From: GWF2-38-10 sp964527595
GTDB taxonomy: Bacteria > Babelota > Babeliae > Babelales > RVW-14
Reading direction: 5' to 3'
Length of the DNA: 23,705 nt
Assembly (NCBI GenBank): GCA_964527595.1
Contig: CAZGPI010000016.1
Span: forward strand, 1 to 23,705
The notes below the pieces were generated by a model. It searched no databases and was not told the origin of the DNA. It saw only the letters and a list, made by a program, of their open reading frames with translations. The translations under genes were made by a program, and so were the position numbers. Shown here piece after piece: positions 22,801 to 23,705 of this stretch. Each line of letters starts with the position of its first letter. Position 1 is the first letter of the stretch.

Positions 22801-23705
22801 GTTGAATCTCCCGACGCAAGCCGTTGGCTAACCGATTTAACACTAAAATATGATTTAACTACTTTGCCTGCGGCACGGACAATGTCAGGGTTGGTTGGGG
22901 AAACGTTTTTAATGCTTTCATTTCCACCGGCGTTTGCAAGCCCCTTGTTATCTTCCTTGCCGGTACTGCGAACGATAAGTGTTTGCCTTGCTGTTTTGGC
23001 TGCAGCGATAAAAGAAGATTTCTTAGCTATGAATGAAGGCTGGCTAGAAGTTATTTCGGCTTGGGCATTAAAGAATTTTTCTAATTGATCGCTAAGAGCT
23101 TGTAGCTTCTGAGCAAATTTTTCGGAAATTTGCCTTGTGGTAAGCATTTGAGATCTTTCATCATGATCGAGAGTTTCCACAACTTGATCCCATTTTGCTT
23201 TAAGGTTAAAGCCGTTGGTTTTTAGATAAGATATAATATCCGTGCTGGAAATACCTGCAAATGCCGGGACGCTTATTGAGCAGCCAAGGCCTTTGAGTGT
23301 GGTTTTTAGTTTTTTGTCTTGTACGAGCGCATCAAGGTTACCAAGGTTTGCTGTTTTATAACCAAATCCTTGAGTTTCGGCAACCTCGCGTAAGCCAGCG
23401 TCAACAATATCTTCTTGAGTTTCGTTAAAAGGGGCGAGAGGAAGGATATTTTGCCTAAAAAAATCTTGATAAGATGATGTTGCCGTATCTTCTTGTATTT
23501 GTGCCATAAAGTCGTAGAAATTTGAAGTTAGCGGATAAGCTATCACAGGGCTGGTTGGTGCTAATGACATTGAACTGTTGAAAGGGCTGAGTGCTGTACC
23601 TGGTGATTTTTGTGAGGTATATGGTTGTGCTTGATATACGCCGGCGCTTACCGCAAGCCCCATGGTTAAGTATCTAAGTATTTTAGACCAGCGGCTTTGG
23701 TTTTC
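19884..23705 (-). CDS. Large PEP-synthase/PPDK-like protein (ATP-grasp and phosphohistidine domains), start beyond window
   Basis: 1259 aa from the only in-window ATG (23663). The frame stays open to the edge, reading ENQSRWSKILRYLT before that ATG, which has no Shine-Dalgarno. ENQSRWSKILRYLTMGLAV looks like the start of a signal peptide, so the true start probably lies outside. Numbering from ATG 23663: GFGYKTANLGNLDAL (99-113) and IVRSTGKEDN (230-239) begin an ATP-grasp domain of the pyruvate phosphate dikinase type, ending DIELLVD-x5-KISIVQSRP (392-411). A swivelling-domain motif PNSHEATTFASEGKLVMV (491-508) keeps the phosphorylatable H494. The remaining about 750 residues are helical and unrecognised; I see no PEP/pyruvate TIM barrel. 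It may phosphorylate a different acceptor, as rifampin phosphotransferase and glucan water dikinase do. Function unknown. Confidence 0.75.
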   Translation of the reverse strand, partial: ENQSRWSKILRYLTMGLAVSAGVYQAQPYTSQKSPGTALSPFNSSMSLAPTSPVIAYPLTSNFYDFMAQIQEDTATSSYQDFFRQNILPLAPFNETQEDIVDAGLREVAETQGFGYKTANLGNLDALVQDKKLKTTLKGLGCSISVPAFAGISSTDIISYLKTNGFNLKAKWDQVVETLDHDERSQMLTTRQISEKFAQKLQALSDQLEKFFNAQAEITSSQPSFIAKKSSFIAAAKTARQTLIVRSTGKEDNKGLANAGGNESIKNVSPTNPDIVRAAGKVVKSYFSVKSVSQRLASGDSTIFDLPSTPILLQVMIGKTTTPGRRPIECVIHTTEQAGPTRGITSLNCGYGVVESVQKADLCYHFHTGEGHCILAKDVEHLPENIRLALTQLAQYTETHYQRSTDIELLVDTQTGKISIVQSRPLVPSTILAQPSYVEKITTIPSEKITPALTVVAAGSSVRHIEAQNQIIIAPTLANALEKYLAPGFDKSSVRAVVVQGQAEPNSHEATTFASEGKLVMVTDDYDKISTLTDQPTLNLYLDPQQSSIINADENPITISNGYIAHPIPGVVSIEASITPTPLPFAIIDSMPENSLPYLIRILKEGSETNAQAALASFIARIGSMIETVKKDPETAYGTQAVKQLRNLRKFAHQKASDLLPFFTLPSYDLTRLAAIKPIEALLDQHKDQALVNVYSVKSTIEQYTKLKTFTEKHELPPALTKNLELLSAAQMGDVFAVKNELKEKWLTFIINTSQAPAEQQQKVLTLLNTVEQFDLITAWINTIFHNLNTDDLGTAIDQLHAQLSGASKLFNDLADKNKLVDALKQKIPGWSDPAQFDANFEQLQKSIAIFTETSFIANSQHENPLVALATISTMHQFVDIFDRSIKAFEISPAPTDQELKTKIDRVVKMLKRYLHLFEKWLPKGMENNEKAYILERFMDEDGNKHWYKEATTHKVFIFKLNLTLNLETPSIFPYAEQLQPSGQITVPKCEYFAPRGNVTPGAARTLEDAFTVIHQSLLSLGNRLNQQVIDKFPVAMPDIIKDFTWKSEDKIVAFDGKEIKITCNQPLSNHSAQYVITFNPEKADRIAVTLNVFSDNRPRRPMSFFLISFLSKIYETKMTSSLGDGGFTISMTIKNQLFINNLTRLFNHIGDILNEELGFIYPSMLETFIEPSFNNYLNLLQKTGPSMLLITNLMQTISDKAITPQNRKEFISECIKLKDATLDTVKDSVKQQLGEQLSNGYSVKTTLPQYLKNNFAVIKQWSEMAPEVAMVE

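Noticed and set aside
1..23705. CRISPR array, insertion sequence, transposase, integrase or phage genes
   Set aside because: No regularly spaced repeats and no such protein motifs were found on either strand; the tRNAs show no adjacent integrase or 3'-end duplication.

Overview
The window is AT-rich bacterial DNA with well-spaced Shine-Dalgarno sites (GAAAGG/GGAG, usually 5-7 nt before ATG) and standard stop codons. Taken together, the genes suggest a bacterium living in or on a eukaryotic host. There are a Fic protein, a RING-H2 ubiquitin-ligase-like protein with a signal peptide, a cPLA2-type phospholipase with a signal peptide, and an unusually large share of exported proteins. Candidatus Dependentiae (TM6) fits best, but that is an inference from gene content; no rRNA or other marker gene here settles it.

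Layout. 106-276: tRNA-Ile(GAU) and tRNA-Ala(UGC), with no rRNA beside them. 405-3534: a secreted HAD acid phosphatase and a NagB-PIG-L fusion. 3536-3664: relic of an MFS transporter 3' end. 3712-7060: a tandemly duplicated pair of secreted Cys-rich proteins (A1-B1, A2-B2; B1 is broken by one stop codon), followed at 7093-7896 by a second catalytically intact HAD phosphatase. 7917-8239: a promoter, an Asn/Gln-rich small ORF and a terminator with a competing alternative hairpin. 8275-11231: def, a palindromic intergenic repeat, asnA, a G/C homopolymer hairpin and a homoserine dehydrogenase. 11215-14055 (minus): photolyase and phospholipase. 14266-16870: GNAT protein, lipase-like hydrolase (minus) and HD-domain protein, all with signal peptides. 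16923-19801: divergent RING (minus) and Fic genes. 19884-23705 (minus): a very large PEP-synthase-like protein whose start lies beyond the right edge.

Main points. (1) The A/B proteins align with the flanking HAD phosphatases but have lost the catalytic residues, and all share an H-x3-C motif instead; they look like a locally expanded family of secreted pseudo-phosphatases. (2) About eight signal peptides end in a recurring 'A-M' at the predicted cleavage site. (3) A 67-codon ORF with 10 Asn in 20 codons sits just before a terminator/anti-terminator pair, upstream of def and asnA, which is what an asparagine attenuator would look like. (4) B proteins carry two R-x-L-S-x-P motifs, resembling eukaryotic 14-3-3 docking sites.

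Metabolically, asnA (Asp to Asn) and the homoserine dehydrogenase (aspartate semialdehyde to homoserine) are neighbours on the aspartate branch, and the NagB-PIG-L fusion points to amino-sugar use. Most of the rest appears devoted to extracytoplasmic or host-directed functions.
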